Part shown: positions 16,828 to 24,703 of the stretch, one piece after another
Position numbering within the stretch: the stretch's first letter is position 1
How the letters are laid out: the number at the start of each line of letters is the position of its first letter
IMG/VR virus record: IMGVR_UViG_3300024358_000407
Location: 1-45,214 of that record
From: a virus
DNA: 45,214 nucleotides
Strand: one strand, 5' to 3'
Program-made: the position numbers and the translations under genes
The notes under the pieces: model-generated
What the model was told of the DNA's origin: nothing
Seen by the model: the letters and a program-made list of their open reading frames with translations, nothing else
Databases searched by the model: none

Positions 16828-17326
16828 TTTTACCTTTGATTTCTATCATAGACACTACTGAATTTTTATCTTTTGATTCTATTAAAAAGTTGAAGACATC
16901 CACTATGTCTTCTTTAGATATAACAGACATAATATCTATATCTCGATTATTAAAACACCATGTTAAGTTTATTAATGTATGCTTAACTTTAGATTTTCTT
17001 AGTAGAATGCTTTCTGAAAATTCTAAAATTTTATTTTTTGGATGATCGGAAGAATTCATTTTATAAGACATACTACCGAGCGTGATCAAATATGTATCTA
17101 AATCTTTTTTAGAATGTTCTTCGAACAGACTTTCTAATAGAATATTTTGATTTATATCCGGTATGCAATTGATAACGACATTATAATTATAGCTCAATTG
17201 AATAATTTTGTCAAGATTCTCTGGAACTTTATAACCGTTAGATGGAGAAACGGAGTCGAAGGATAATCTATCACAGATTAATTTTCCTATGTTCCCAGTC
17301 CCACCGACTACTAATCCTTTAATCAT
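16817..17326 (-). CDS. Short Rossmann-fold NAD(P)-binding protein
   Basis: A 169-residue protein beginning MIKGLVVGGTGNIGKLICDRL, a G-x-x-G-x-x-G dinucleotide-binding loop of the SDR/epimerase superfamily. NVVINCIPDINQNILL and YLITLGSMSYKM follow; the S and Y positions could stand for part of an SDR catalytic set, but Y-x-x-x-K is not visible. At about 170 residues it is shorter than most SDRs (about 250), so it may be a minimal reductase or a binding protein. It overlaps neighbours on both sides by about 10 nt and belongs to one operon. Confidence 0.7.
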   Translation of the reverse strand: MIKGLVVGGTGNIGKLICDRLSFDSVSPSNGYKVPENLDKIIQLSYNYNVVINCIPDINQNILLESLFEEHSKKDLDTYLITLGSMSYKMNSSDHPKNKILEFSESILLRKSKVKHTLINLTWCFNNRDIDIMSVISKEDIVDVFNFLIESKDKNSVVSMIEIKGKNVL

Positions 17327-18029
17327 TGTAGAATTCCTTTTTGATTTTTTTTAGATCGTCGATAAGATCTTGGGGATAGTTTTTTCTAAAACTTTCTAGG
17401 GCTATATTTTGCAATTCTTTAAGAGAGTATACAGTATCTATGTCCCAACCATATTGTTTTAAAACAGGAGCTAGTGTTTCTCTTCTGGTATTACTAATCT
17501 GTATCATAAAATCAGTTATAGCTCGATCGTTTTCGTTGTCGGAAAATGTAAAGAACCAATTAAACGGTCTTAATATTCCATCATCGTATAAAATCCAACT
17601 GTTGGGGTGCATACTAAATTTAAGAATATTTAGAGACCACATCTCTTTAAATCGTTCTTTGATCTGTTCTTTCCAGTTAGGTAGAACTTGATCATATGAA
17701 CTTCGATATCCCATCATATAAAAATCATCTTCCGGCCATCTAATATAAATCGACCTTGATCTTTCGTCAATGTCAATAACGTCTGCTACTGGTATTTTTT
17801 CTTTTGCTATGTTATAAAATTTAATTTCTCTTCGAAATCTTTCTTCTAATAGTTCTTCAGTCCACAATTTATTTTCGTCTGGATCTGTATGATAGTTAGT
17901 ATCTCTGAAAAACTTCATGCAAAGAGTTTTTTTATCCGGACTAACATAGGCTGTATAGACTAAGTTAGCTCTAAATTTATCTCCGGGCTCTTCGTTAAAA
18001 TAATAATCCCAAGTTGAAATATTAGTCAT
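17319..18029 (-). CDS. Kinase-fold-like protein with degenerate catalytic residues
   Basis: A 236-residue protein. TLCMKFFRDTNYHT resembles the beta-3 lysine strand of protein or aminoglycoside kinases. RFRREIKFYNIAKE resembles helix C with its glutamate. MHPNSWILYDDGILRPFNWFF has the shape of a catalytic loop plus activation segment (H-x-D-x-x-x-x-N ... D-F-G) but lacks both standard aspartates. It may be a pseudokinase, a divergent phosphotransferase or a mere look-alike. The ATG at 18029 overlaps the upstream TGA as ATGA; an ATG five residues earlier is also possible. It sits in the middle of the 14.3-19.9 kb operon. Confidence 0.5.
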   Translation of the reverse strand: MTNISTWDYYFNEEPGDKFRANLVYTAYVSPDKKTLCMKFFRDTNYHTDPDENKLWTEELLEERFRREIKFYNIAKEKIPVADVIDIDERSRSIYIRWPEDDFYMMGYRSSYDQVLPNWKEQIKERFKEMWSLNILKFSMHPNSWILYDDGILRPFNWFFTFSDNENDRAITDFMIQISNTRRETLAPVLKQYGWDIDTVYSLKELQNIALESFRKNYPQDLIDDLKKIKKEFYND

Positions 18030-19324
18030 TCTGTTTCTATCCATTTAGAATTTGTTTGATTTATTTTTTGTTTTAGTTTTTCAAAAGCAGATTTGATAGC
18101 ATTTTCGTCATGGTTGATATTACTCTGTAAGTAATAGGTGAAGATCGTGCTAGTATGTATTACAGTAGTATCGACAATTTTAGAAATTATCTGATCGCAG
18201 TCTGATATTATATCTATATGTAAAAATTCTTTCTCTATAGATTTTATATGATCCCAATTGTTAAAAATTCTTTCTAGATCTTCTCTTGATTTTAAAGATT
18301 CTTCAATACCGTTTTCAGTTGACGGCTCTATGTTTAAATTTTTTTCTTTAGCATAGCTATATGCAAAATCAAAATAATTTTTTCCATCCCAATTAGAATA
18401 GAGATGTTTTTTAAATTCTACATTATTTTTATTAATATCATAAAATATTATTTTTTTAGCGTTTGAATAAAGGCAAAGAGATTCTCCCAACAATCCGTTT
18501 GCAGGAGATATAACACAATCGTGGGTTTTTAATTCCGGAAACTTGTCCCAATGTATTACATTAAGATCGTTATAAGTTAACAAATTTTTAAATAATTGAA
18601 TTATAGCATTTTGTAAAGGATCTAAAAATTCGTTCGGCTCTAATTTTTTAAATGCCTCTTCGTAATGATCAGATTCTAATTCTGGCCATATATATCCTCT
18701 TGTTGGTAGGCTAGGGAAATTCAATTTATCAATGATCCACGACAGGTTGTCACTGTTTTTATTAGGATTAAACCTCCACGACCTATCAAAATTTTGAACT
18801 TTATATCCGTTGTTTAAAACCTCAATAATTAAGTTAGTTCCGAACTGAATGTGCCTTTCTATAGTATCATCGCCATACCAAACTGATAAAGGTGCATGAC
18901 CGTCATGTAGGTCTTCCTCGCTTCTAACAAACGATCTTCCTGTATCTGTTCTTTTTGTAAAGGTGATAGTATTTTTTATCGCTTTACAATTAATAATAAA
19001 ACATTGATGATGAATATATGGACAAGTGTCGTGATGTGCATACCATAATATATGAGCAATCAACCCAACGCTATCGTCTATATTTTCTAATTTTTCTCTA
19101 AGATAATCTCTATCAGTTATTATATCGCCCGCTGATTGAACTACGATCCAGTCGTAGTTATTGATGTAATTATTGATCTCTACAAAATTATCAACTTCGA
19201 CTAGATCATAAGAACCATCACTCCACCATTTTTGACACGCCCTGGTCAATTGTGCAGCTTTGTTGGCCATCCATTTATTTTTAATATAGGAACGAACTAG
19301 ACACAAAAGAACCTTGGACTTCAT
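18026..19324 (-). CDS. Large two-part cassette protein of unknown function
   Basis: A 432-residue protein, MKSKVLLCLVRSY at the start chosen for its GGAG four nt upstream; a longer ATG lacks one. The N-terminal half (DWIVVQSAGDIITDRDYL, then IAHILWYAHHDTCPYIHHQCFIIN) recalls GT-A-like folds. The C-terminal half has VISPANGLLGESLCLYSNA then IIFYDINKNNVEF, resembling a nucleotide- or SAM-binding strand ending in Asp. I do not recognise a named family. It overlaps the AspH-like gene upstream by 44 nt and the kinase-like gene downstream by 4 nt, so it is coexpressed with both. Confidence 0.6.
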   Translation of the reverse strand: MKSKVLLCLVRSYIKNKWMANKAAQLTRACQKWWSDGSYDLVEVDNFVEINNYINNYDWIVVQSAGDIITDRDYLREKLENIDDSVGLIAHILWYAHHDTCPYIHHQCFIINCKAIKNTITFTKRTDTGRSFVRSEEDLHDGHAPLSVWYGDDTIERHIQFGTNLIIEVLNNGYKVQNFDRSWRFNPNKNSDNLSWIIDKLNFPSLPTRGYIWPELESDHYEEAFKKLEPNEFLDPLQNAIIQLFKNLLTYNDLNVIHWDKFPELKTHDCVISPANGLLGESLCLYSNAKKIIFYDINKNNVEFKKHLYSNWDGKNYFDFAYSYAKEKNLNIEPSTENGIEESLKSREDLERIFNNWDHIKSIEKEFLHIDIISDCDQIISKIVDTTVIHTSTIFTYYLQSNINHDENAIKSAFEKLKQKINQTNSKWIETE

Positions 19325-19931
19325 ATTTCTCCATAGCATTAATTAGAATTTTTTTCCATTCGTCGGTCGAGTCGTGATGATGAACTATCATGTGATATCG
19401 ATCTTCTTTAGAATTATTTTGGACTGAGTGTTTATGACCGACGTTCATTGCATAAACATCTCCTGGTTGAAATTTAAGTATTTCCCCGTCACCCCAGAAC
19501 CAATCGCAGCCTTCGGGGTTAGATAACGCAATATTAACTGGTTCGATATGAGGAATCGGAGCGTCAACGTGCGGAGCAATAAATCCGCCTGCTTCTAACA
19601 GCATAAATCTAACTCTAGCGAATCGGTTAGTTGGAAACACAGTCTTTAACCAGTTAACAGTTATAGGGCAACGATCCGCTGCTTTAGTCCAAATAAAATG
19701 TTTGGCAGCTTCTCCACCGTCAGTGAACCCGTAGGCATCATAAGAAGCAGGCTTGTCGTGAGAGAATCCGTATAATGAAACACTGTGCCAGCCCTTGTGA
19801 TCATATTCGCCTGTTCGATAAGGTATGAACATGTCTCTAATAGCCCTGGCTTCTTCGAGCATTTTTTCGTGAGGTATTGGCAAATCTAGTTTTAAACATT
19901 TGCCTTCACTCAATAAATACTCTCTGGTCAT
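19281..19931 (-). CDS. Aspartyl/asparaginyl beta-hydroxylase-like Fe(II)/2OG oxygenase
   Basis: A 216-residue protein. The iron-binding H-x-D is visible in FIAPHVDAPIPHIEPVNIAL. The glycine-rich strand is CDWFWGDGEILKFQPGDVYAMN, and the distal histidine plus 2-oxoglutarate-binding arginine are in GHKHSVQNNSKEDRYHMIVHHH. This is the jelly-roll order of AspH-type hydroxylases, which oxidise protein, peptide or amino-acid carbons. The start MTREYLL was chosen because GGA lies 7 nt upstream and a late promoter octamer is 27 nt away; an ATG four residues earlier exists. It is the first gene of the minus operon reaching to 14312. Confidence 0.8.
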   Translation of the reverse strand: MTREYLLSEGKCLKLDLPIPHEKMLEEARAIRDMFIPYRTGEYDHKGWHSVSLYGFSHDKPASYDAYGFTDGGEAAKHFIWTKAADRCPITVNWLKTVFPTNRFARVRFMLLEAGGFIAPHVDAPIPHIEPVNIALSNPEGCDWFWGDGEILKFQPGDVYAMNVGHKHSVQNNSKEDRYHMIVHHHDSTDEWKKILINAMEKYEVQGSFVSSSFLY

Positions 19932-19940
19932 TTTGGATTC

Positions 19941-19948
19941 CATAAATA
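19941..19948 (+). promoter_or_regulatory. Near-consensus late promoter CATAAATA
   Basis: A 7/8 match to the T4 late octamer on the plus strand, 28 nt before the oxygenase start at 19976, within the 44-nt divergent gap. It faces away from the perfect octamer on the other strand. Confidence 0.45.
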
Positions 19949-19957
19949 ATATGCTAC

Positions 19958-19965
19958 TATTTATA
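19958..19965 (-). promoter_or_regulatory. T4-type late promoter octamer TATAAATA
   Basis: A perfect octamer on the minus strand, 27 nt before the ATG at 19931. It is well placed to drive the 14.3-19.9 kb operon. No sigma70 -35 box is seen. Confidence 0.65.
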
Positions 19966-19975
19966 GAGAGCCAAA

Positions 19976-20770
19976 ATGATAAAAGGTATTAATGGTCACC
20001 CCTATTTTGATTTAGATCGGTATCTCGACATCGAAGGATTTATAAAACTACATGCCGAAATGTCTAAAGGAATCGTCTTATCAAAATATAAAAAAGAAGG
20101 AAATATAGTAAAACCATCTGGAGCCATGGAACCGGGTTCTTGGGAAGTTCCTTTTAAGCCCTCTTGCGTAGCTCTTGAAGAATATTATCGACTGCCAGAA
20201 GATGATCCTATTAGAGTAGCAGGACGCGAACTCGGTGAAATGGATAATCGAGATCAATTCATACAGTATCTTAAATTAGTTTTAGGTGGATATGATGCTT
20301 ATCAGTTTGTGTTTTTAAAAACAGAGGATGGTGGTTGGGAAACACGATTTGATGAAAAAGCCTGGACGCCAGATGCTGAACATTTTCCTCGTTTGAAACT
20401 TTGGTTAGAGAATCTAGTCGCAGAAGGAATTTTTACACATCTCGGAAGGATCTTGTTCTTCAAACAGGAGCATGACTGTGTTCCTGTATGTCATAGAGAT
20501 TTATACGGAACAGATATGGGAGTTCACGGCTACGGAACACACAGGAACGAATTTATACATATTTCTCCTAACAGTCAGAAACAGATGTATCTGTGGGATC
20601 CTGAAACAAAAGAAAAAGTTTACATACAGTCTAGAGCCTGCTGGTTCAACGATTCGGACTGGCACGGTGCCGAAAAAAGTAATACGCAGAGCTACGGACT
20701 TAGGATAGATGGAAGATTCACTGACCAGTTTCGCAGACAGCTAGGAATAGATCATTTAGATAGTTATTGA
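19976..20770 (+). CDS. Fe(II)/2OG oxygenase-like protein, copy A
   Basis: A 264-residue protein starting MIKGINGHPYFDLDRYLDI. A candidate iron triad is H-x-D in PVCHRDLYGTD and a distal H in FNDSDWHGAEKS. A 2OG-binding arginine candidate is GLRIDGRFT. The protein at 26846-27685 has the same start (IN-GHHF), the same HRD ... W-HG ... [RK]-I-[DE]-G-x-FTD-x-FR order and the same ending (G[IV]D[HN]L), so they are paralogues. They probably hydroxylate or oxidise related substrates. It is a monocistronic plus-strand gene overlapping the 3' end of the convergent P4H-like gene by 7 nt. Confidence 0.75.
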   Translation: MIKGINGHPYFDLDRYLDIEGFIKLHAEMSKGIVLSKYKKEGNIVKPSGAMEPGSWEVPFKPSCVALEEYYRLPEDDPIRVAGRELGEMDNRDQFIQYLKLVLGGYDAYQFVFLKTEDGGWETRFDEKAWTPDAEHFPRLKLWLENLVAEGIFTHLGRILFFKQEHDCVPVCHRDLYGTDMGVHGYGTHRNEFIHISPNSQKQMYLWDPETKEKVYIQSRACWFNDSDWHGAEKSNTQSYGLRIDGRFTDQFRRQLGIDHLDSY

Positions 20771-21255
20771 TCGCACACGATCTGTAAACTAATTTTAGGA
20801 GTGAATCCTATGTTACATGATCCGTGCCATTCATTCTCATCCTCAAACAAAAATAAATCTCCAGCTTTATAATTGTTTAGACTTTCTTTTCCATAAAAGA
20901 AAATATGTCCCGGTAGATGATCCTGACAAGCCATCCAATATCTTTTAACTGGTTTTGGATCTTTGTATAGATCTTGATGTAACGGAAATACATCTCCAGG
21001 ATTTAATTTACAGAACCACCAATTAGAAACATTTTTAATTTCGGTGGGGATAATAATTTCTTTATTAAAATGACTTTGATAATACAAAGACCAACCAATT
21101 TTGTAAAAATTAAAACCAGACTTTGCCCAAAGTTTAGCCAGTCCGTCTTTATAAGATTCTGGTTTATGTTCTGGTCTTCGATCACCTTCTGAAAATAGAA
21201 TTGTGTCAATGGCATGCTGTGGTAACCAGGTTTGAAAATTGCCTATGTATTTCAT
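20764..21255 (-). CDS. Prolyl-4-hydroxylase-like Fe(II)/2OG oxygenase
   Basis: A 163-residue protein, MKYIGNFQTWLPQHAIDTIL at the start. H-x-D is visible in GDVFPLHQDLYKDPKPVKRY. The strand GHIFFYGKESLNNYKAGDLFLF follows, then the distal histidine in ENEWHGSCNIG and a lysine or serine pair (KISLQIV) at the 2OG-binding position. The much longer upstream reading frame is rejected because it runs through the divergent rSAM gene. The start is only 16 nt from the divergent rSAM start, so the two may share regulation. Confidence 0.75.
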   Translation of the reverse strand: MKYIGNFQTWLPQHAIDTILFSEGDRRPEHKPESYKDGLAKLWAKSGFNFYKIGWSLYYQSHFNKEIIIPTEIKNVSNWWFCKLNPGDVFPLHQDLYKDPKPVKRYWMACQDHLPGHIFFYGKESLNNYKAGDLFLFEDENEWHGSCNIGFTPKISLQIVCDQ

Positions 21256-21271
21256 GATAACTATATTTAAT

Positions 21272-22660
21272 ATGGAAGAACAGAGACAAAAAATTATTAA
21301 ACTAGTAGAAGAAAAAACAGGATCGAAATCATTCTGTATTCTTCCCTGGATACACATGGCCACACGTCCAAATGGTGATTCTCGTCTATGCTGTGTAACC
21401 AATGCGTCTGGAGCCCACACCGGAGATTATGGAGTAGGGCTCGTTAAGAAAGAAAACGGTGAACCAGCTAACTTCGGCAAGGATAGTTTGCTCAGTGCTT
21501 GGAACAATGACTACATGAAGAGTGTTCGCAAGACCATGCTAGAAGGAAACATACCTGCCAGCTGCACCAAATGCTTCGAAGAGGAATCTAACGGAGTGGT
21601 CAGCAAAAGACTCTGGGAACACTATGAGTGGAACAAAAAGGGATTAGATCTAGAACAGTTGGTAAAAGAAACTGCCGAGGACGGAACTGTTCCTGATAAG
21701 ATAAGATATCTAGATCTTAGGCTAGGACATACCTGTAACCTAAAATGTATAATGTGCAGCCCACATGATAGTTCTAGATGGACACAGGATTACGATCAGT
21801 TAGTTGCCAAAACCCGAAGCACAGTAGTTTTAAAACAAATAGGTTGGGACGTCGATAAGTTTAACAACCAGTGGTATGAAAAACCGGAGTTCTGGACCGA
21901 AGTGTTTGATCAGATTCCTAACATAGAAGAGATTTATTTCGCAGGCGGCGAGCCTCTGATGATCAAAGAGCATAAAAGATTCTTAGAAGAGATCATTAAG
22001 AGAGGTTACGCTTCAAACATACAGCTTAGATATAACTCCAACGGCATACTCATAGATCAACGTATGATCGATATATGGACTAATTTTAAACAGGTTAGGT
22101 TTGCCTTTAGCATAGATGCTCTAGGAGATAGGAATTATTATATTAGATATCCGTCGGAGTGGGCAGCTATAGAACGCAGCCTCTGGATGTTAGATGATAC
22201 TCCAGACAATATTCACGTCAGCATAGCCTGTGCTGTGCAGATTTTTAATATCAAGCATATCATCGACTTTGCCAAGTGGAAACTCAGCCAGGGCTTTAAA
22301 AAGATCAATAAATTCAAGATGGATGATTTTGAAACAGGTGGCGGGATTATTAGCCTGCACCTACTATTCATTCCAACGTTCCTTAGTGCTAGGATACTGC
22401 CCAAGGAAGAAAAAGAACAGATTCGCGAACAGTTTGCAGAATTTAAGCAATGGTTGTGGGATAATTATAGACAAGATGATAATTTCTGGAAGGTCAACCC
22501 TTACGGTTGGGCCAGATGGGAAGGTATCTTAAAATTTGTTGAGTCAGAGGATCACAGTCACTTACTACCAGACTTTAAAGAATATGTCAACAACCTAGAC
22601 GGCATACGTTCACTGAATGCCTTAGAATATTTTCCTGAGCTAGAGAATATACTGAAATGA
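21272..22660 (+). CDS. Radical SAM protein with N-terminal twitch-like Cys cluster (rSAM-5)
   Basis: A 462-residue protein. Before the barrel is a cysteine-rich region (FCILPWIHMATRPNGDSRLC with CV, then CTKCFEEE), resembling a SPASM/twitch cluster moved to the N-terminus. The radical SAM motif is GHTCNLKCIMCSPHDSS near residue 160, and EIYFAGGEPLM binds SAM. YNSNG and FSIDALGDRNYYIRYP follow. It is a paralogue of the 25600-26859 protein, which has the same order. The start MEEQRQK was chosen to avoid overlap with the divergent oxygenase start; ATGs 6 and 11 residues upstream are possible. The GNAT-like gene follows with a 4-nt overlap. Confidence 0.9.
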   Translation: MEEQRQKIIKLVEEKTGSKSFCILPWIHMATRPNGDSRLCCVTNASGAHTGDYGVGLVKKENGEPANFGKDSLLSAWNNDYMKSVRKTMLEGNIPASCTKCFEEESNGVVSKRLWEHYEWNKKGLDLEQLVKETAEDGTVPDKIRYLDLRLGHTCNLKCIMCSPHDSSRWTQDYDQLVAKTRSTVVLKQIGWDVDKFNNQWYEKPEFWTEVFDQIPNIEEIYFAGGEPLMIKEHKRFLEEIIKRGYASNIQLRYNSNGILIDQRMIDIWTNFKQVRFAFSIDALGDRNYYIRYPSEWAAIERSLWMLDDTPDNIHVSIACAVQIFNIKHIIDFAKWKLSQGFKKINKFKMDDFETGGGIISLHLLFIPTFLSARILPKEEKEQIREQFAEFKQWLWDNYRQDDNFWKVNPYGWARWEGILKFVESEDHSHLLPDFKEYVNNLDGIRSLNALEYFPELENILK

Positions 22661-23088
22661 AATTTTGTAGAATTAAACTCGCAGAAACTGATTACGCTGT
22701 TATGAAATCAGATCAGTGGAGATATATCACTGACAGAAATGTTGATCAACTCAATGATATCTATAAGACCTACTGTAGATATAAAAAGTTTGACAGTGTT
22801 ATGCCTGTGTTCGATCTACAGTATCTAGATAGTTCAGTAGAGCTTATAGGATACTACGACAAAGATCGGTTAGTGTCCTGGGACATGATCAGAGTCTATG
22901 ATTCTAAGAACGCCGAAGCCTTACAGTTTGCCTGGGACTATGCAAACCCGGATCTTAGACTGGGCATAGAAAGTTTAAAAAATGCCTGCGCTATCTACAA
23001 GCAGCGAGGATTTGAGTATTTGTATCTAGGAACTTCTGCAAAATACAAACAAGAGATCAGTGGCTACGAAGAATTAGGCCCTGTCTAA
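22657..23088 (+). CDS. GNAT-fold aminoacyl/acyltransferase-like protein
   Basis: A 143-residue protein. The C-terminal half ALQFAWDYANPDLRLGIESL followed by AIYKQRGFEYLYLGT resembles the GNAT core of arginyl- or leucyl-tRNA-protein transferases and FemX-like enzymes, in which a donor aminoacyl or acyl group is moved to an amine. The N-terminal cysteine motif of bacterial Bpt is not obvious. It is coupled to rSAM-5 by an ATGA overlap and converges with the 23074-23550 gene, overlapping it by 15 nt. Donor and acceptor are unknown. Confidence 0.55.
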   Translation: MKFCRIKLAETDYAVMKSDQWRYITDRNVDQLNDIYKTYCRYKKFDSVMPVFDLQYLDSSVELIGYYDKDRLVSWDMIRVYDSKNAEALQFAWDYANPDLRLGIESLKNACAIYKQRGFEYLYLGTSAKYKQEISGYEELGPV

Positions 23089-23550
23089 TCTCCACGCCAC
23101 AACATCGTTGTATAGAGCAGTTGGCCAGTTATCGTAATAACCCGAAGATTTAAGTTTTAGACTGGCTGCATTAATCTTCTCTAGTCTCTGAACTAATATG
23201 ATATTATATCTGCCGTTTCTAAAATCTAAATGATGAAACGGTTCTGGTGTGTCTTTATGATCTTCTAAGCAGACGAATCCGTAGGGCATCCAGTAATCAT
23301 TTAGACATCTTACATCGACGGCAAACTTAACAGCATCAACGTCCCCGCAGACAAAGCAGACAACATCCTGTTGATCATTCCAAGTGTCTAGACAACTGTT
23401 TACTTCGTTGACGTAATCGTCAACTTCTAAAAACTGTATCTTAGCTGTTCGAGCATAGGGGCAAGGTGGAAGATTGTTTAACAGTGGTTCGGGTTTATCT
23501 AAAAACTCCGTAATCCACTGTCTAAGATATTTCTCAGACTCCGTAATCAA
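23074..23550 (-). CDS. Small CPYA-motif protein of unknown function
   Basis: About 158 residues with a weakly determined start. A TTG at 23550 was chosen because AAGGGG precedes it by about 8 nt; the longer ATG frame would overlap the amidinotransferase by 100 nt. The motif LLNNLPPCPYARTAKIQ resembles the L-x-x-CP[FY]A segment of DUF1415-like proteins. A second cysteine pair occurs at VVCFVCGDVDAVKF. It follows the amidinotransferase gene and is probably coexpressed. The function is unknown; the redox-like cysteines are suggestive only. Confidence 0.55.
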   Translation of the reverse strand: MITESEKYLRQWITEFLDKPEPLLNNLPPCPYARTAKIQFLEVDDYVNEVNSCLDTWNDQQDVVCFVCGDVDAVKFAVDVRCLNDYWMPYGFVCLEDHKDTPEPFHHLDFRNGRYNIILVQRLEKINAASLKLKSSGYYDNWPTALYNDVVAWRLDRA

Positions 23551-24703
23551 TCTGACCACCCCTTCTTCTAATGTCCAATGTAAGACAGTGCCAACCTCCG
23601 TCCCAGAAGAATCTGTTACGTAGGGGACACACAATGGGTTCGAGATCTAGACCTCTCAACACTTTTAGTAGCTCTGGATTCTCAGCATTAACGACCACAT
23701 GCTTGTCATCGACTATTAGACAGTTTAGATCAAATATAGTTTCTTCGCAGTAGCCAGTCCAATTAGGAAGGAAAGCTTCTACGAATTCAGTGAACTGGTC
23801 GTTATGTTCTTCACCAGGCACCCACCATGCTCCTCTGTTCTTATCTCTTAGTTCATAGAAAGCTGCAACCTTGTCCCACTTAGAATCTTCAAAGTATACA
23901 ACGTCCCAGTTCTTAAATAAGTTTTCGTTGCCCTTAAACCAAGGACCTGCTATTACATACCCGGGCTTGAGCACACTAAAGATGCTGTCTAGGTGTCCGC
24001 CTATCTTTAGACTCTTATAATCAAATTCTGGAAATTTAGATTTTAAGAAAGAAAGTATATCCTCGCTTTGCCAAAGATCTACTATACAGGTCTTGCCCAG
24101 TCTAGTTAGATTAGGACTACAGAAACCTGCAAGGTTGTTAACACCGTCTGTGGGATTCTCGATGAAGTAGTTTTCTTCTAGTCCTTGATCTATAGCTTCG
24201 TATTTTAGATTTACATCGGTTCTATTAAACTGATACTGTCCGTTATACACAGACAAGTCTACCTGATCTTCACCGAACCACTCTAAGAATTTTTTCACAT
24301 ACCCCTGCACTTCAAAAGTCTTGTCTGTGATCAACAGTTTGTTGCCCATGATGATGCTATCATCTCTGATCTGTAAAGGACTTGTAGGAATCAAGTTATT
24401 TTTAACTATGTTTCTAGATGTGTCATAGCCTAGTTTTCCGTTAACATCGACGTAGTCTAAAATGCTGTCCTTGTAGCCTAGTTCCTTCGGTGATGCGTGA
24501 AGCACCTGTATGTTGTGACTGCGCATCTGACTCTTAAAGTATTCTATGTCTTCGTTAGTCTCATCTACGATCTTTTTTAATACATCGCCGATCTTTTTAT
24601 TTTTTACACCGTCGAAGAAACTTGAATCGTAAGTGCTTCCGACAGCTACTACTTCTAACGGTTGTAGTTCGTCCCAGCTGTTAATTTGAATTTTCTCAGA
24701 CAT
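23534..24703 (-). CDS. Glycine amidinotransferase-like enzyme (GME superfamily)
   Basis: A 389-residue protein, the usual length for arginine:glycine amidinotransferases. Visible family features are the N-terminal INSWDELQPLEVVAVGSTYD, a histidine strand IGGHLDSIFSVLKPGYVIAG, and FFWDGGWHCLTLDIRRRGG containing the catalytic cysteine in G-G-x-H-C. Such enzymes move an amidino group from arginine to an amine (making creatine precursors, or used in toxin and antibiotic biosynthesis). In the cassette it could add a guanidino group to the unknown product. It overlaps the CPYA gene by 17 nt and the upstream rSAM gene by 8 nt. Confidence 0.87.
   Translation of the reverse strand: MSEKIQINSWDELQPLEVVAVGSTYDSSFFDGVKNKKIGDVLKKIVDETNEDIEYFKSQMRSHNIQVLHASPKELGYKDSILDYVDVNGKLGYDTSRNIVKNNLIPTSPLQIRDDSIIMGNKLLITDKTFEVQGYVKKFLEWFGEDQVDLSVYNGQYQFNRTDVNLKYEAIDQGLEENYFIENPTDGVNNLAGFCSPNLTRLGKTCIVDLWQSEDILSFLKSKFPEFDYKSLKIGGHLDSIFSVLKPGYVIAGPWFKGNENLFKNWDVVYFEDSKWDKVAAFYELRDKNRGAWWVPGEEHNDQFTEFVEAFLPNWTGYCEETIFDLNCLIVDDKHVVVNAENPELLKVLRGLDLEPIVCPLRNRFFWDGGWHCLTLDIRRRGGQIDYGV

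Noticed and set aside
20764-21420. 218-residue version of the P4H-like gene
   Set aside because: The first 55 residues run through the divergent rSAM-5 gene; the start at 21255 gives a normal oxygenase N-terminus.
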